Positions 34,169 through 43,080 of a stretch of DNA of 64,000 nucleotides are shown piece by piece. The DNA lies in assembly GCA_910588335.1 (NCBI GenBank), contig CAJUQV010000013.1, positions 1 to 64,000 on the forward strand. The letters run 5' to 3'. The stretch is from an uncultured Ruminiclostridium sp. (GTDB lineage: Bacteria; Bacillota; Clostridia; Oscillospirales; Ruminococcaceae). The stretch's first letter is position 1. The number at the start of each line of letters is the position of its first letter. A program made the translations under genes and the position numbers. Under the pieces are notes generated by a model. The model made no database searches. It saw nothing but the letters and a program-made list of their open reading frames with translations, and was not told where the DNA came from.

Positions 34169-35089
34169 ATGGAACATATTTACGATACTCTCATAATCGG
34201 AGGAGGACCCGCCGGATATACGGCGGCTTTATATGCTGCCCGCAGCAAACCGGAAGTGCTGGTTCTTGAAAAAATCTCGGCGGGGGGACAGATGACCCTT
34301 ACCGGAGAGATAGATAACTACCCCGGCTTTGAAGAAGGGATAGACGGTTTCCTTCTGGGCGAAAAAATGAAGAAGTGCGCGGAACGTTTCGGTGCCGAGA
34401 CGCGGTTCGTGGAGGTGACCGGAGTGGATTTTACCCAAAAAATCAAAAAAATATATACCTCTGACGGTACGTTTTACGGAAAAACGGTGATTATAGCCAC
34501 GGGAGCCGACCCAAGGCGGCTTGGGATTGCCAATGAAAAGGAATTGACGGGAAAGGGCGTTCATTACTGCGCTCACTGCGACGGTATATTTTACAAAGAC
34601 AAAAGGGTAGTGGTGGTCGGAGGAGGAAATTCGGCGGCTTCGGATGCTCTGTATCTTTCTCGGATAGCTTCAAAGGTTTATATTGTTCACCGACGAAACA
34701 GTCTAAGGGCGGAAAAGTATTATTACGAGCCTCTGTCACGGGCGGGCAACGTGGAATTTATATGGGACAGCGTTTTAACGGAGATTGTTTCCAAGGACAG
34801 AGTTACGGGAGCAGTTATAAAAAATTTGAATACAGGAAAAACAAAAACCGTTGACTGCGAAGGGATTTTTATCGCCATAGGCAGGAAACCCAACACTGAT
34901 TTTTTAGTAGGCGCGGTGGAGCTGGATCGCGGCGGGTACGTAGTGGCGGGGGAAAACACGAAAACAAGCGCCGATGGGGTGTTCGCTGCTGGCGATGTGA
35001 GAACCAAGGAGCTAAGGCAAATAGCCACGGCGGTGGGGGACGGAGCCGTAGCGGGATCATATATTATTGCTCCCCAAATTAACTCTTGA
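34169..35089 (+). CDS. trxB: Thioredoxin reductase
   Basis: 306 residues from ATG 34169 (MEHIYDTLIIGGG); the longer frame from 33992 runs back into the IS30 remnant and is not real. Features: FAD-binding GGGPAGYTAA, redox pair CAHC (usually CATC or CAVC) in VHYCAHCDG, NADPH-binding VVVGGGNSAASDAL with VHRRNSLRA, and the C-terminal FAD motif GVFAAGDV. The enzyme reduces thioredoxin with NADPH. The -10-like TATACT at 34133 lies just past the IS end, so the insertion may have reshaped its promoter. The last codons (IIAPQINS) are part of a 25-bp inverted-repeat arm. Confidence 0.95.
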   Translation: MEHIYDTLIIGGGPAGYTAALYAARSKPEVLVLEKISAGGQMTLTGEIDNYPGFEEGIDGFLLGEKMKKCAERFGAETRFVEVTGVDFTQKIKKIYTSDGTFYGKTVIIATGADPRRLGIANEKELTGKGVHYCAHCDGIFYKDKRVVVVGGGNSAASDALYLSRIASKVYIVHRRNSLRAEKYYYEPLSRAGNVEFIWDSVLTEIVSKDRVTGAVIKNLNTGKTKTVDCEGIFIAIGRKPNTDFLVGAVELDRGGYVVAGENTKTSADGVFAAGDVRTKELRQIATAVGDGAVAGSYIIAPQINS

Positions 35090-35225
35090 ATTTTTTTGCT
35101 TGCCCGACTGCCGAAATACTTCGTCAGAAATCCTTGAAATATGCGCATATTCCTGCGGCTTTCTTCCTTGTCTTTCGGCAGCCGTTCAGCGCATAAAATC
35201 TTCAAGAGTTAATTGGGAGAGCAAT
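35066..35225 (+). repeat. 160-bp inverted-repeat element overlapping the 3' end of trxB
   Basis: Arms ATTGCTCCCCAAATTAACTC (35066-35090) and the complement at 35201-35225 match at 23 of 25 positions. A nested stem, CTGCCGAAA (35108) with TTTCGGCAG (35173), lies inside. The trxB stop codon is within the left arm. Confidence 0.8.
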
Positions 35226-35231
35226 ACCTTA

Positions 35232-35275
35232 AGTACTATATGAAAATCATTCCAAATTTCAATTTTCATATAGTA
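35232..35275. terminator. Perfect hairpin downstream of trxB
   Basis: GTACTATATGAAAAT pairs with ATTTTCATATAGTAC around a 14-nt loop; an A-run follows on the plus strand. Confidence 0.6.
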
Positions 35276-35276
35276 C

Positions 35277-35325
35277 AAAAAAGTCTTTACCGTTTGGCGC
35301 AAATTCCAAACGGTAAAGACTTTTT
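35277..35325. terminator. Bidirectional terminator between trxB and the patatin gene
   Basis: AAAAAGTCTTTACCGTTTGG pairs perfectly (20 bp) with CCAAACGGTAAAGACTTTTT around an 8-nt loop, with A- and T-runs at both edges. It serves convergent genes. Confidence 0.95.
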
Positions 35326-35378
35326 AACAATCTTAAAAACTGCCGTTTTATGTCAAGTTATTTCCCTGAATAGCTTGA

Positions 35379-36236
35379 TTAAAAATTGGTATTACTCACA
35401 AAGTCCAAAAGCTCTTTTTCCGCTTTTTTGCATTCCTCGTATCCCTCGTCGTATAGCTTCGCCAATTTTTTCGGATCCCGTTCCGTCCTTCCCACTCCGA
35501 AACCGTCTTTTGGGGCTATAACAAAGGCTTTTCCCTCTTTTTCAAGCTCATATAGCTTTTTCATGCTGTTGTTGTAATTTTCGGGACGGTTCAGGAAGCT
35601 TTTGAGAAATTCCGGATATTTTTTATAAGCCAGCTTTACCAGCGGAGTGGCTTTTTCATAACCTTTTATGTATCCCCTCGGACGCGTAAGGAGCACTATA
35701 ACTTTGTCGCAGCCGTCGGAAAAAGCTTTTTCAAAGGGCAGCGAATCGGAAACCCCTCCGTCCATGTACGGCTTACCGTTTATTTCAATCGGTTTAAACA
35801 AAAGCGGCAGCGCACAACTGGCTCTGAGCGCTGTAAATTCTTTGTCCGCAGGCAGTTCAAGATATTCGGCTTTTCCGCTTTTCATATCGGTAACCACCGC
35901 GATACAATTTTCCTTCCTGTTATCAAAGGCTTCGTAGTCGAAAGGGAGAAGACCGTTGGGAATATCGTCGAAAACGTATTTCAGGTTGTAGTAGCTTTTG
36001 TTTTTTCCGTTAAAAAGATGTCTTATTCCCGCGTACTGTTTATTGTGCTGATAATCGGTCATAATACGGCGGTTTCTTCCCTTTTGTCTTGAGGAATAGC
36101 TTACGCCGAAGGAAATTCCCGCGGATACGCCTATTACGTAGTCCGCGTAAATTTTCAGCTCCAACAATCTGTCCATTACCCCGCAGGAAAAATAAGTGCG
36201 GCTGGCTCCGCCTTCAAGTACGAGACCGATTTTCAT
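35379..36236 (-). CDS. Patatin-like phospholipase
   Basis: 285 residues. Patatin motifs are intact: oxyanion loop EGGASRTYFSCG, nucleophile elbow GVSAG (Ser in the centre) and the DGG dyad motif in YMDGGVSDSLP. The enzyme is expected to hydrolyse acyl esters of lipids in the cytosol or at the membrane; substrate unknown. The last residues (VSNTNF) and stop are encoded by AATACCAATTTTTAA, the same end sequence seen in the short palindromic repeats, so an element may have recast its C-terminus. It is last in the series 38782-35379, 54 bp after pepV. Confidence 0.9.
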   Translation of the reverse strand: MKIGLVLEGGASRTYFSCGVMDRLLELKIYADYVIGVSAGISFGVSYSSRQKGRNRRIMTDYQHNKQYAGIRHLFNGKNKSYYNLKYVFDDIPNGLLPFDYEAFDNRKENCIAVVTDMKSGKAEYLELPADKEFTALRASCALPLLFKPIEINGKPYMDGGVSDSLPFEKAFSDGCDKVIVLLTRPRGYIKGYEKATPLVKLAYKKYPEFLKSFLNRPENYNNSMKKLYELEKEGKAFVIAPKDGFGVGRTERDPKKLAKLYDEGYEECKKAEKELLDFVSNTNF

Positions 36237-36290
36237 TCTGAAAGTTCCTTTCTTCCGAGGATTTTTTAGGATTGTTTTACAGTACCGATA

Positions 36291-37643
36291 TTATTTGCCG
36301 CAATACTCGATTATCGCCTTTGCGAATATCTCAGCGGACATCAGCATATTATCCGCGCCTATCCACTCGTCCGCGCCGTGAATATTGTTGTCCTCGCCCT
36401 CTATTTCCATACCGAACGCGACTCCTCCGTCTATGCCGTGCACATAGGTTCCGCCGCCGATAGACTTGCAGTAACCTTCTTTTCCCGTGGTTTCGCTGTA
36501 CACCTTAAGCAAAGTACGCACGAAATCACTGTTTTTATCGGCGCAGTGCGGTTCCGATCCTACCGCGGAGATAAATTCAAGCCCGTTTCTTGCCGCCGCT
36601 TCACCGATTCTTTTTTCCGCCTCGGCTTTGGTCAGCGACACGGGGAATCTCATATCGGCTTTGCAGTAAAGCTTTCCCTCTTTGTATTCCAGTATACTGA
36701 ATACACAGGTTGTGCTTCCCGATTCGTCCGTTACGTTAAGTCCCAGAGATTTGGCGTCGGTCTCTCCGTGGGGGAAAAGACCCGTAAGGGATTTCAGCAT
36801 GGCTTTGTCATTATCCCCGATATCCGTCTCAAGCAAATATCCGAACAGCTTTGTAAGAGCGTTTACTCCATGCTCCGGAGTCGAAGCGTGAGCCGATTTT
36901 CCCTTGCAGACAATATATGTCTTTCCGTTTTCATAACGGCATTCGATATCCTCAGAAGAGGCAAGTATGAAATTTCCTTTGAGAACCGCTGCCGCTTCCG
37001 CCGGCACCGCGTTTACCACAGTTCCGCCGCTTAAGCTTTCAATATGGGAGCAGTCTAAGCTTCCGCCGAATTCAAACCTCAGCATTCCTTTTTCGGTGGT
37101 GATAATAGGGTATTCCGCGTCCGGCGTGAATACCGCGCCGGGCATTACGGCTCTTTTCATATATTCCCGTATATCTAGCTCCGAACCGGTTTCCTCCGAA
37201 CAGCCCGCTATAAGTCTGACGTTTTTCTTAAGAGTATAGCCGCATTCCCTTACCGCTTTCATGGCGAAAAGCGACGCTATCACCGCACCTTTGTCGTCCA
37301 TACAGCCCCTTCCGTACAGCCGTCCGTCTTTCTCCGTCACGTCGAAGGGCGGAAAGCTCCAGTCCTTTTCCGTAACCGGCACCACGTCAAGATGCGCCAA
37401 TATTCCCAAAGCGGGTTCTCCCTCTTCAAAAAAGTCGGCGCTACCCGCGTAGTAATCGTAATTTGTTCCTTTAAAGCCGTTTTCCTCGCAAAGCTTTAAA
37501 AATTCTTCAAGCGCCTTGCCGCACTCCGCGCCGAAGGGATACTTCCCATCTTCTTTCCCGCTTACCGACGGTATTCTTATCAGTCTCGCCAGCGCTTTTT
37601 TCATTTCCGGAAAATTTTCCTTTAAATATTCTTTTATTTCCAT
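36291..37643 (-). CDS. pepV: M20 family dipeptidase PepV
   Basis: 450 residues, normal length. The zinc-site motifs are all present: LAHLDVVPV (His, Asp), GRGCMDDKGA, SEETGS (catalytic Glu and ligand Glu), FTPDAEYP and the C-terminal NNIHGADEWIG. The lid domain spans about 180-380. PepV cleaves dipeptides with free N-termini, including beta-Ala and some D-amino acid types, and supports peptide use. AAAGGGCAGG precedes the ATG. It lies between a zinc-ribbon membrane gene (41 bp) and the patatin gene (54 bp). Confidence 0.95.
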   Translation of the reverse strand: MEIKEYLKENFPEMKKALARLIRIPSVSGKEDGKYPFGAECGKALEEFLKLCEENGFKGTNYDYYAGSADFFEEGEPALGILAHLDVVPVTEKDWSFPPFDVTEKDGRLYGRGCMDDKGAVIASLFAMKAVRECGYTLKKNVRLIAGCSEETGSELDIREYMKRAVMPGAVFTPDAEYPIITTEKGMLRFEFGGSLDCSHIESLSGGTVVNAVPAEAAAVLKGNFILASSEDIECRYENGKTYIVCKGKSAHASTPEHGVNALTKLFGYLLETDIGDNDKAMLKSLTGLFPHGETDAKSLGLNVTDESGSTTCVFSILEYKEGKLYCKADMRFPVSLTKAEAEKRIGEAAARNGLEFISAVGSEPHCADKNSDFVRTLLKVYSETTGKEGYCKSIGGGTYVHGIDGGVAFGMEIEGEDNNIHGADEWIGADNMLMSAEIFAKAIIEYCGK

Positions 37644-37684
37644 TTTACCTGCCCTTTCTTTTTTTGCTTTTTCGTTGTCATCGG

Positions 37685-38782
37685 TCAGAACGGCGTTTTC
37701 GCGTGAGTTTCCCTGTATTTTACGGCGCTTTTCTCATATTCGTTCAGAAGTGCCGTTATCTCTCTTATTGCGGAGTCGGGAGCATACATTTCCACCTTTC
37801 GCCGCTTTGTATCTCCGTTTTTCAGCTCCTGTGTAAAAATGATCTCAAGCTTGTGTTTCTTTGTGTTTAATGTGCCGTAGGTGGCTTCCGGTATTATCTT
37901 GCCCCAATGATAATAAGTGCCGCCGTAATACACCGATTTGCTTCCCACTATCACTCTTTCGCCGTTCTGCATCATTCTTTCATAGTTGAATTTCGGCATT
38001 ACAAAGAACAGGGTAGCAAAGATCGCAAACACCCCTATACTGAAAAACAGGCTTATCCACATCAGATTGGTCTTAACCATAGCATTTGCCAGAATATAAA
38101 TATAATATACGGAAAAAGCCAGACCAAAAAGCGCTATTGCGATATAAAACCCGCGGTTGCGCTTTCTCGCTTTCTCCGCCTGATCTATAAGCTCATGTTT
38201 TTTCAGACGGTACTCAAGCCTTGCCCCTTTGCCCTTAAGCAGCTTGTCAAGCGTAAGGGCGGCGGGGAAATAGTATATAAAGTCAATGGCCAGAACGGCG
38301 GCGGTAAAGACGGTGAAAACTATACCGAAAACAATCTGGGTTCCGTCAAGATCCACGTTAAAGAAAAATATCGACAGTACTCCCAGAACCGCCCCGAACA
38401 GCAAAAGCCATAAAAACGACCATAACATGGGATTGCGGGGACAGTAGAATTTACGTTTTTGTTTAGGCTTATCATCCGGATGAGTTATCGTCCCTTCCTC
38501 GAATTTCTTAAGATTTTCGAGAGCCACGTCGGCGGCGGGATCCTTTTCCTCCGATTCGTTTTCGTCTTTTTCATTGAAATATTCACTTTCTTCCGTTGAT
38601 TTGGGAGTGATGTCAAAATCTTCCATACTGTCGAAAAGCGCTTCGTTAAAGTTTTCGCTGTCGTTTTGACCGGCAGCGTTTTCGGACAGCGCTTCGGATT
38701 CGGATACGTTTACCAGCGGTAAGCCGCAGTCTTCACAGAAATTTCCCTCGTTATTTTCATGGCCGCAATTACTGCATTTCAT
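37685..38782 (-). CDS. Zinc-ribbon membrane protein with YcxB-like domain
   Basis: 365 residues from 38782 (MKCSNCGHENNEG), with AAAGG upstream; a longer frame to 38914 is not supported. Order: zinc ribbon (CSNCGHENNEGNFCEDC), an acidic linker, four hydrophobic helices in two pairs (about 125-180 and 225-280), and a C-terminal domain resembling YcxB (NGERVIVGSKSVYYGG, YYHWGKIIPE). YcxB-like domains have unknown function. First gene of the pepV-patatin series. The pattern zinc ribbon plus membrane domain recurs at 32142 but the outer parts are unrelated. Confidence 0.8.
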   Translation of the reverse strand: MKCSNCGHENNEGNFCEDCGLPLVNVSESEALSENAAGQNDSENFNEALFDSMEDFDITPKSTEESEYFNEKDENESEEKDPAADVALENLKKFEEGTITHPDDKPKQKRKFYCPRNPMLWSFLWLLLFGAVLGVLSIFFFNVDLDGTQIVFGIVFTVFTAAVLAIDFIYYFPAALTLDKLLKGKGARLEYRLKKHELIDQAEKARKRNRGFYIAIALFGLAFSVYYIYILANAMVKTNLMWISLFFSIGVFAIFATLFFVMPKFNYERMMQNGERVIVGSKSVYYGGTYYHWGKIIPEATYGTLNTKKHKLEIIFTQELKNGDTKRRKVEMYAPDSAIREITALLNEYEKSAVKYRETHAKTPF

Positions 38783-38955
38783 AGCGTATTTTCCTTTCAT
38801 TTTAATAATGATTACAAAGTCAACAAGATATCGCAGCAAAAAACTATTCATAATAATTTTACCACATTTTACCGCCAAAATCAACAATAAAATTATACAT
38901 AAAAAATCATACAAAAATTTTTCTGAAATTTTCTTATTTTATTTGACAATAGTTA

Positions 38956-38984
38956 TTGAAATTTTTCGGAAAATATTGTATAAT
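38956..38984 (+). promoter_or_regulatory. Sigma-A-type promoter of oadG-oadB
   Basis: TTGAAA (38956-38961), 17-nt spacer, TATAAT (38979-38984), giving a leader of about 80 nt. Confidence 0.88.
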
Positions 38985-39069
38985 TAGTTTTGATTTGATG
39001 AAAAGTTAATTTACGGGCTAAATTGATCCTGAATTAGCTTAATATACTGTAATATAAGGAGATTAGGTT

Positions 39070-39498
39070 ATGGTAGAAATCGCTAAGCTTCTGGCCTCCG
39101 TAACAAAGGGCGCCACGGTTCCGTCCGAACACGTTGATATGATGTGGTCGACTCTTGTAACGGGTATTGTGGTAGTTTTCCTAATATTGGTGCTTTTGGT
39201 ATTTATACTGTGGCTTATGGGAAAGGTTCTTAATATGAATTTTAAATCCAAGGCCGCCGCTCCCGAAAAGCCCAAGACCGCTCCGGCGCAGACCGCCCCC
39301 GTAACCGCACCTGCGGAAGCGGAAAGCGAATACGATGAGGACGACAGCGAAATAATCGCGGTTATTGCCGCGGCTATCGCCGTATACGGAGAAGCGGACG
39401 GAAAGCAGTACAAAATCGCTTCCGTGAAAAGAAAAGAAAAAGCGCTTCGCGGTAATTGGAGTGCCGCAGGCATACACGAAAACACAAGACCCTTCTGA
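39070..39498 (+). CDS. oadG: Na+-translocating decarboxylase gamma subunit (OadG-like)
   Basis: 142 residues: an N-terminal helix through the membrane (about 27-52, GIVVVFLILVLLVFILWLMG), a Pro/Ala/Lys-rich linker (APAQTAPVTAPAEAE), and a soluble tail with DDSEIIAVIAAAIAVYG. This is the pattern of OadG/PF04277 subunits, which assemble the membrane decarboxylase and bind Zn or the alpha subunit. AAGGAG lies 8 nt before the ATG. oadB follows by 98 bp on the same strand. Confidence 0.9.
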   Translation: MVEIAKLLASVTKGATVPSEHVDMMWSTLVTGIVVVFLILVLLVFILWLMGKVLNMNFKSKAAAPEKPKTAPAQTAPVTAPAEAESEYDEDDSEIIAVIAAAIAVYGEADGKQYKIASVKRKEKALRGNWSAAGIHENTRPF

Positions 39499-39596
39499 AA
39501 AAAGCGGATTTTTTCAACAAATCCCCTTGGGAATCAGCTTTGTGAAAGCGTTCCTCCCAAAAGGGGATAAAACAAACCGAGAAAGGAAAAAAGCAA

Positions 39597-40787
39597 ATGT
39601 TAGAAACTTTTTGGGAAACCATAAAAACATTGGCGGCTGAATCCGCTTTTGCTAATATTTCATGGCAGCAGGGCATAATGATCTTACTTTCCTTCCTGCT
39701 GATGTATCTTGCCATTGTCAAGAAATTCGAGCCCTTACTTCTTTTGCCAATCGCTTTCGGTATGGCTCTTACCAATATTCCGGGAGCTGAGCTTTATCAT
39801 CCCGAATTTTTTATGACCGGAAATATTGACTATGGTCAGGTTCTCCACGACGGCGGACTTCTGGACATACTTTACTTAGGCGTAAAGCTTCAGCTTTTCC
39901 CGCCACTTATCTTTTTGGGAATAGGGACTATGACCGACTTTGGTCCGCTTATCGCAAATCCAAAGAGTTTCCTTTTGGGAGCGGCGGCTCAGGCGGGTAT
40001 CTTCTTTACATTTATCGGTGCATGTCTCCTCAGTATGACCGGAATAACCTCATTTACAATGGAGCAGGCGGCGTCCATAGGTATTATAGGCGGCGCGGAC
40101 GGACCCACGGCGATATTTGTTACCTCCAAGCTGGCTCCCGAAATGTTGGGTTCAATTGCCGTGGCGGCATACTCTTATATGGCGCTGGTACCCTTTATAC
40201 AGCGTCCCATCATGTTGGCGCTGACCACTAAAAAGGAGCGCTCCATTAGAATGAAGCAGCTTCGTACCGTTTCCAAACGGGAAAGAATCATTTTCCCTAT
40301 TGCGGTAACCATTCTCGTATCATTTATAGTACCCGACGCTACGGCTCTGGTGGGTATGCTTATGTTGGGCAACCTGTTCAGGGAGAGCGGAGTTGTTGAC
40401 AGACTTGTTAAGACCGCTCAGAATGAGCTTATGAATATTGTCACCATTATGTTGGGCGTTACTGTCGGCGCAACAGCCACCGCCGCCAACTTCCTCAGTA
40501 TAGAAACGCTGGCGATTATACTTTTAGGTTTGATCGCGTTCAGTATCGGTACGGCTGCTGGCGTTCTTTTCGCCAAGCTTATGAATAAGCTCAGCGGCGG
40601 AACGATAAATCCTCTTATAGGTTCGGCGGGCGTTTCTGCGGTTCCTATGGCGGCGAGAGTAAGCCAGAAGGTGGGTGCGGAAACGGATCCCTCCAACTTC
40701 CTGTTGATGCACGCAATGGGGCCTAACGTGTCGGGTGTTATCGGTTCGGCGGTTGCGGCGGGCGTACTGCTCTCCATATTCGGATAA
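39597..40787 (+). CDS. oadB: Na+-translocating decarboxylase beta subunit (OadB-like)
   Basis: 396 residues with about ten helices. Hallmarks are present: GIGTMTDFGPLIANP, GIIGGADGPTAIFVTSKLAP (the re-entrant loop holding the Na-binding Asp), YSYMALVPFIQRP and GNLFRESGVVDRL, then NFLLMHAMGPNVSGVIGSA. The subunit pumps Na+ outward while a biotinyl carboxyl group is decarboxylated. No alpha (carboxyltransferase) or biotin-carrier gene is nearby, so those must be encoded elsewhere. The ribosome binding site is GAAAGGAAA. Confidence 0.95.
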   Translation: MLETFWETIKTLAAESAFANISWQQGIMILLSFLLMYLAIVKKFEPLLLLPIAFGMALTNIPGAELYHPEFFMTGNIDYGQVLHDGGLLDILYLGVKLQLFPPLIFLGIGTMTDFGPLIANPKSFLLGAAAQAGIFFTFIGACLLSMTGITSFTMEQAASIGIIGGADGPTAIFVTSKLAPEMLGSIAVAAYSYMALVPFIQRPIMLALTTKKERSIRMKQLRTVSKRERIIFPIAVTILVSFIVPDATALVGMLMLGNLFRESGVVDRLVKTAQNELMNIVTIMLGVTVGATATAANFLSIETLAIILLGLIAFSIGTAAGVLFAKLMNKLSGGTINPLIGSAGVSAVPMAARVSQKVGAETDPSNFLLMHAMGPNVSGVIGSAVAAGVLLSIFG

Positions 40788-40853
40788 AAATCGGCATCAT
40801 TCCCCGTCAATGTCAAGGATTTATTATAGGAATAACTTTTTTGAATTAAAATG

Positions 40854-40923
40854 ATATTTTCCCGCGAGTTGAAACGATTGCACGCTCAAAGCGTAAAAGT
40901 CGTGATAGCTCGCGGGAAAATAT
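40854..40923 (+). repeat. 70-bp nested palindrome after oadB
   Basis: Arms ATATTTTCCCGCGAG (40854-40868) and CTCGCGGGAAAATAT (40909-40923) are perfectly complementary. Inside, ACGC and GCGT pair around TCAAA, and ACGA pairs with TCGT, so nearly the whole element can fold. Confidence 0.8.
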
Positions 40924-40946
40924 TAGACCTTACCCCTTTATTTTTA

Positions 40947-40984
40947 CAAGCTGCCACCGTTGGTAAATGGCAGCTTGTTTTTTG
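40947..40984 (+). terminator. Terminator of oadG-oadB
   Basis: ACAAGCTGCCA pairs with TGGCAGCTTGT around CCGTTGGTAAA-type loop bases, followed by TTTTTTG. Confidence 0.88.
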
Positions 40985-41031
40985 TAATTTTAAAGCAGCG
41001 CAGTTAAGCAATTCTGGCAGCTTGTTTAATA

Positions 41032-41072
41032 ATACTAAATCCTGATAAAAACTTTTTATTAGGATTTAGTAT
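41032..41072. repeat. 41-bp palindrome
   Basis: ATACTAAATCCT(G)ATAAAAA and its complement TTTTTATTAGGATTTAGTAT face each other with almost no loop. The ATACTAA ends echo the other short palindromes. Confidence 0.65.
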
Positions 41073-41123
41073 AAAAATATATTAAGTATATCGCAAAGAA
41101 TTTTATAAATTGCAAAAAATTAA

Positions 41124-41161
41124 AGTCCGAACCTCACCTTTTGCAGTGTGATTCGGACTTA
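41124..41161 (-). terminator. Terminator of glgA
   Basis: AAGTCCGAA and TTCGGACTT pair, with extra pairs CTCAC/GTG, about 40 bp past the glgA stop; the minus strand continues with a T-run. Confidence 0.85.
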
Positions 41162-41198
41162 GAAAATGTTTTTAAGTAAATTTATTTATCGGACAACT

Positions 41199-42638
41199 TT
41201 ATTGCATTCCGCAGATCTCTTGATAAAGTCCTATATACAGCTTAGCCGACTGCGCCCAGCTAAAGTCGGCCTTCATCGCTTTGGTCACCAAAGCGCCCCA
41301 TGCCTTGCTGTCGTTATAGTAAAGTTCGGTGCATCTGCGAACCGCGCCTAACATATCGAGAGCATTGTATGACAGGAAGGTGAAGCCGAGACCCTTTCCG
41401 TTCGGTTCTCCGTAGTCGGGAATCGAATCCTTCAAACCGCCCGTAGCTCTTACAACGGGAATTGTGCCGTACCTCAGTGAAATCATCTGAGCAAGGCCGC
41501 AGGGTTCACTCTTACTGGGCATAAGGAACATATCGGCGCCCGCATATATTTTCTTTGCGAGAGCAGGTATGTAACCGCAGGTGAAGCTTACCTTATCGGG
41601 GTAACGATAATGCATTTCGTTAAAGAAATTTTCATACTGCGCTTCACCCGACCCTAAAATCACTAGCTTGCAGCCCAATGTAATCATTTCGTCAAATGCG
41701 CATTTTATAAGGTCAAGACCCTTGTGTTCAACAAGACGGGACACAAGTCCGATAACGGGCGCGTCATCCTCGGTGGGAAGTCCTACTTCCTCAAGCAGCT
41801 TTTTCTTGCATACTCTCTTGCCACTCTTGCTTTTCGCACTAAATGTGGCGGGAATTGCGGGATCCTTTTCGGGATTGTACATATCCGTATCTATACCGTT
41901 CAGGAAACCGCAGGTTTTATAAGTCTTGTTCTTGAGTATTCTGTCAAGGCCGTGCGAAAACCACGGATCAAGTATTTCAGTGGCGTAGGTGGGAGAAACG
42001 GTGGTGACCTTTTCGGAAACTTCGATGGCCGCTTTCATAAAGTTAACGTCTCCGTCGTACTCCATGATATTTTTATATTGCTTGGGTATACCGAGCACCT
42101 CTTCCATAAGCTCAAGGCCGTAACGACCCTGATACTGGATATTATGAATGGTGAATACCGTATGAATATTTTGCATGTTATACTGGTTACGGTAGTAAAG
42201 GTTGTAATAAACCGGGATAAGAGCGCACTGCCAGTCATTGGCGTTGATAACGTCGGGACGCAGATCGAATTTTTGAATAAGCTCCATCACCGCGCGTGAA
42301 AAGAAAGCGTATCTTTCACCGTCGTCATAATAACCGTAAAGACCGAAATCGCGCTTAAAATAGTATTCGTTGTCCAGAAAATAATAGGTAACTCCGTTAA
42401 GCTCGGTTTCGAACACTCCGCAGTACTGCGCTCTCCAGCCTACCGACACATAAAAGTGATCCACATACCTGATATTTTCCTTATGGGAATCCTTGATGGT
42501 ATTGATGTAATAAGGCAATACCACAATACATTCCTGCCCCTCCGCCACAAGAGCCTTGGGGAGAGAACCCGCTACGTCCGCAAGTCCGCCCGACGCGGCA
42601 AAGGGTTGAGCTTCGCTGGTTGCATAAAGAATTTTCAT
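41199..42638 (-). CDS. glgA: Glycogen synthase (ADP-glucose type, GT5)
   Basis: 479 residues from 42638 (MKILYATSEAQPFAASGGLA), set by GAAAGGAAA upstream; the extension to 42764 is not credible. GT5 features: N-terminal SGGLADVAGSLPKAL glucan/ADP-glucose loop (KTGGL in E. coli, with Lys replaced here as in many Clostridia), VFTIHNIQYQG, LVSRLVEHKGLDL and the C-terminal MPSKSEPCGLAQMISLRYG with the catalytic Glu. It extends alpha-1,4-glucan from ADP-glucose. It is alone here without glgC, glgB or glgP. A promoter at 42933-42961 implies an unusually long leader of about 290 nt. Confidence 0.95.
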   Translation of the reverse strand: MKILYATSEAQPFAASGGLADVAGSLPKALVAEGQECIVVLPYYINTIKDSHKENIRYVDHFYVSVGWRAQYCGVFETELNGVTYYFLDNEYYFKRDFGLYGYYDDGERYAFFSRAVMELIQKFDLRPDVINANDWQCALIPVYYNLYYRNQYNMQNIHTVFTIHNIQYQGRYGLELMEEVLGIPKQYKNIMEYDGDVNFMKAAIEVSEKVTTVSPTYATEILDPWFSHGLDRILKNKTYKTCGFLNGIDTDMYNPEKDPAIPATFSAKSKSGKRVCKKKLLEEVGLPTEDDAPVIGLVSRLVEHKGLDLIKCAFDEMITLGCKLVILGSGEAQYENFFNEMHYRYPDKVSFTCGYIPALAKKIYAGADMFLMPSKSEPCGLAQMISLRYGTIPVVRATGGLKDSIPDYGEPNGKGLGFTFLSYNALDMLGAVRRCTELYYNDSKAWGALVTKAMKADFSWAQSAKLYIGLYQEICGMQ

Positions 42639-42932
42639 GACTGTATTTCCTTTCGTGAAAAATTTACAAGGAATTTTATGACAACGCCGCACAATTATTA
42701 CCGTTCGACAGAAATGCCGGATTTTTCGTCGGATTGCATAAACATGACGCAGGAGGACAGCCAATAAGATAAGCCCGTCAAGGAAAGTTTGTGTAATATA
42801 TCGAAAAATGTGGAATCAAGCGGACGTTAAGGCGTGAGCCGTTTATTGCGCGGTATTGCCTTATATTATTCGACAAAAGCTGCCGATAAGTACGTGTATT
42901 TGCATAAAAGCACGGCAAATTTTTACTTTTTT

Positions 42933-42961
42933 ATTATATCACAAATTTTAAAAAATTACAA
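42933..42961 (-). promoter_or_regulatory. Probable promoter of glgA, long leader
   Basis: Minus strand TTGTAA (42956-42961), 17-nt spacer, TATAAT (42933-42938). The 5' untranslated stretch to ATG 42638 is about 290 nt and holds no supported gene. Confidence 0.65.
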
Positions 42962-43007
42962 GTTGAAAACTAAAAAAATTTAAACAAATTGCACAATCTT
43001 ATATCTA

Positions 43008-43063
43008 ATACCAATCTTTGATCAAGATATAGACAAATAATATGGATGACCAAAAATCGGTAT
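43008..43063 (+). repeat. Short palindromic repeat B, copy 3
   Basis: ATACCAATCTTTGATCAAGA at the left and TGACCAAAAATCGGTAT at the right enclose ATAGACAAATAATATGGA. It lies 20 bp from the terminator of the GGGtGRT gene. Confidence 0.8.
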
Positions 43064-43080
43064 TTTATTTTTTTAAATTA

